A stretch of DNA of 64,000 nt, from the NCBI GenBank assembly GCA_902802585.1, contig CADCMR010000017.1, forward strand, positions 1-64,000, given 5' to 3'. Below are positions 63,620 to 64,000 of the stretch, piece by piece. Every line of letters starts with the position of its first letter. Position 1 is the stretch's first letter. The notes below the pieces were generated by a model, which had not been told where the DNA came from, ran no database searches, and saw nothing but the letters and a program-made list of their open reading frames with translations. The DNA comes from an uncultured bacterium (lineage in GTDB: Bacteria > Verrucomicrobiota > Lentisphaeria > Victivallales > UBA1829). A program made the position numbers and the translations under genes.

Positions 63620-63735
63620 TATATCTACTGTATATCTACTGTATATCTTCTGTTTGTTTACGGTATGTCTGTCTATCATGTGTCTTCTATATATCTGCTG
63701 TGTATCTACCGTATATATCTACTGTATCTGTCTAC
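63620..63735. repeat. 11-bp degenerate tandem repeats (iteron-like)
   Basis: TATATCTACTG at 63620-63630 and 63631-63641 is followed by TATATCTTCTG (63642-63652), two weaker units, TATATCTGCTG (63690-63700), TGTATCTACCG (63701-63711), a 13-base variant (63712-63724) and TATCTGTCTAC (63725-63735). The 11-base period and AT-rich setting between two divergent genes suit an iteron-type origin or multi-site operator. Confidence 0.6.
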
Positions 63736-63821
63736 CTATACTACACCACATGTAGAACTTATATTCTTCTTGATCTATAGAACTTTTTACCATTAACCAT
63801 TTTTATATAACAGGTGAACCT

Positions 63822-64000
63822 ATGAAACTTCTAAATCCTAATGAGCAAATGAAATATTCCATGAACAACAAGATATTTGAAAGAGCAGATGCTCTCTTGT
63901 CTCAAGCATTAGATAAACACAGTCAATTGACTATAACGAGATTTGAAGTGCATCCAGTGAAAGAAGATATAAACATAATGAGATTTAATCAAAGGCTTGT
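63822..64000 (+). CDS. N-terminus of a second Gp2/YagK-like protein (3' truncated by window)
   Basis: The ATG at 63822 follows AGGTG and the frame stays open for 59 codons to the window edge. The peptide includes FERADALLSQALDKHSQLTI and TRFEVHPVKEDINIMRFNQR, a pattern of the N-terminal region of Gp2/YagK-type proteins (a helix ending in LLERAL followed by a hydrophobic RFDL-like strand). It may be the replication initiator of the element. Confidence 0.45.
   Translation, partial: MKLLNPNEQMKYSMNNKIFERADALLSQALDKHSQLTITRFEVHPVKEDINIMRFNQRL

Overview
The window looks like a GC-rich Gram-negative chromosome, most likely from the Lentisphaerota (Victivallis-like, gut-associated). I base this on gene content and style from memory: giant repetitive surface proteins ending in an FG-GAP/VCBS-like module, several carbohydrate-active enzymes, and unusual fusions of housekeeping enzymes. 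Promoters are easy to read here. Many genes have TTGAAA-like / TATAAT-like boxes 16-17 bases apart.

Layout. 1-250: tail of a surface protein. 363-4982 (-): SLC12-type transporter, SanA-like protein and a sialate-esterase-like SGNH enzyme. 5745-22251 (+): a strong promoter, an ~870-base leader almost without T, and a ~15.6 kb surface-protein gene whose frame is broken near 9828. 22883-28264 (-): an AIDA-type repeat protein with the same C-terminal module. 28755-31801 (+): aromatic amino acid operon (DAHP synthase, chorismate mutase-shikimate kinase fusion, chorismate synthase). 31918-34975 (-): HPr, enzyme I and a DMT transporter. 35289-37427 (-): a third surface protein, possibly with a frameshift at its start. 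37934-40970 (-): RpiB-SHMT fusion followed by SerRS. 41224-44706 (-): operon of a membrane/Rossmann/RyR protein, a GNAT acetyltransferase and a VanX-type dipeptidase lipoprotein. 44841-55519: GH43, UvrA paralogue lacking the UvrB-binding insert, large secreted GH2, exported flavodoxin-glutathione peroxidase fusion, GT4 glycosyltransferase and ZIP transporter.

From about 56.0 kb to the right edge the content changes to a mobile element: two tiny membrane proteins, an adenine methyltransferase with DUF4942, DUF932, a Cas4/RecB-like Fe-S nuclease, three small proteins sharing a C-terminal motif, a DnaN-like sliding clamp with an extra C-terminal arm, and an AT-rich region with 11-bp iteron-like repeats flanked by two Gp2/YagK-like genes. 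It reads as a replication/recombination module. No integrase or att site is visible and the element runs off the window.

The most unusual items are the surface-protein family (shared C-terminal module, no N-terminal signal peptide, ~16 'YVNS...GVNAF' modules in the giant member, U-poor leader, frame breaks in two members) and the clamp-plus-iteron replication region.
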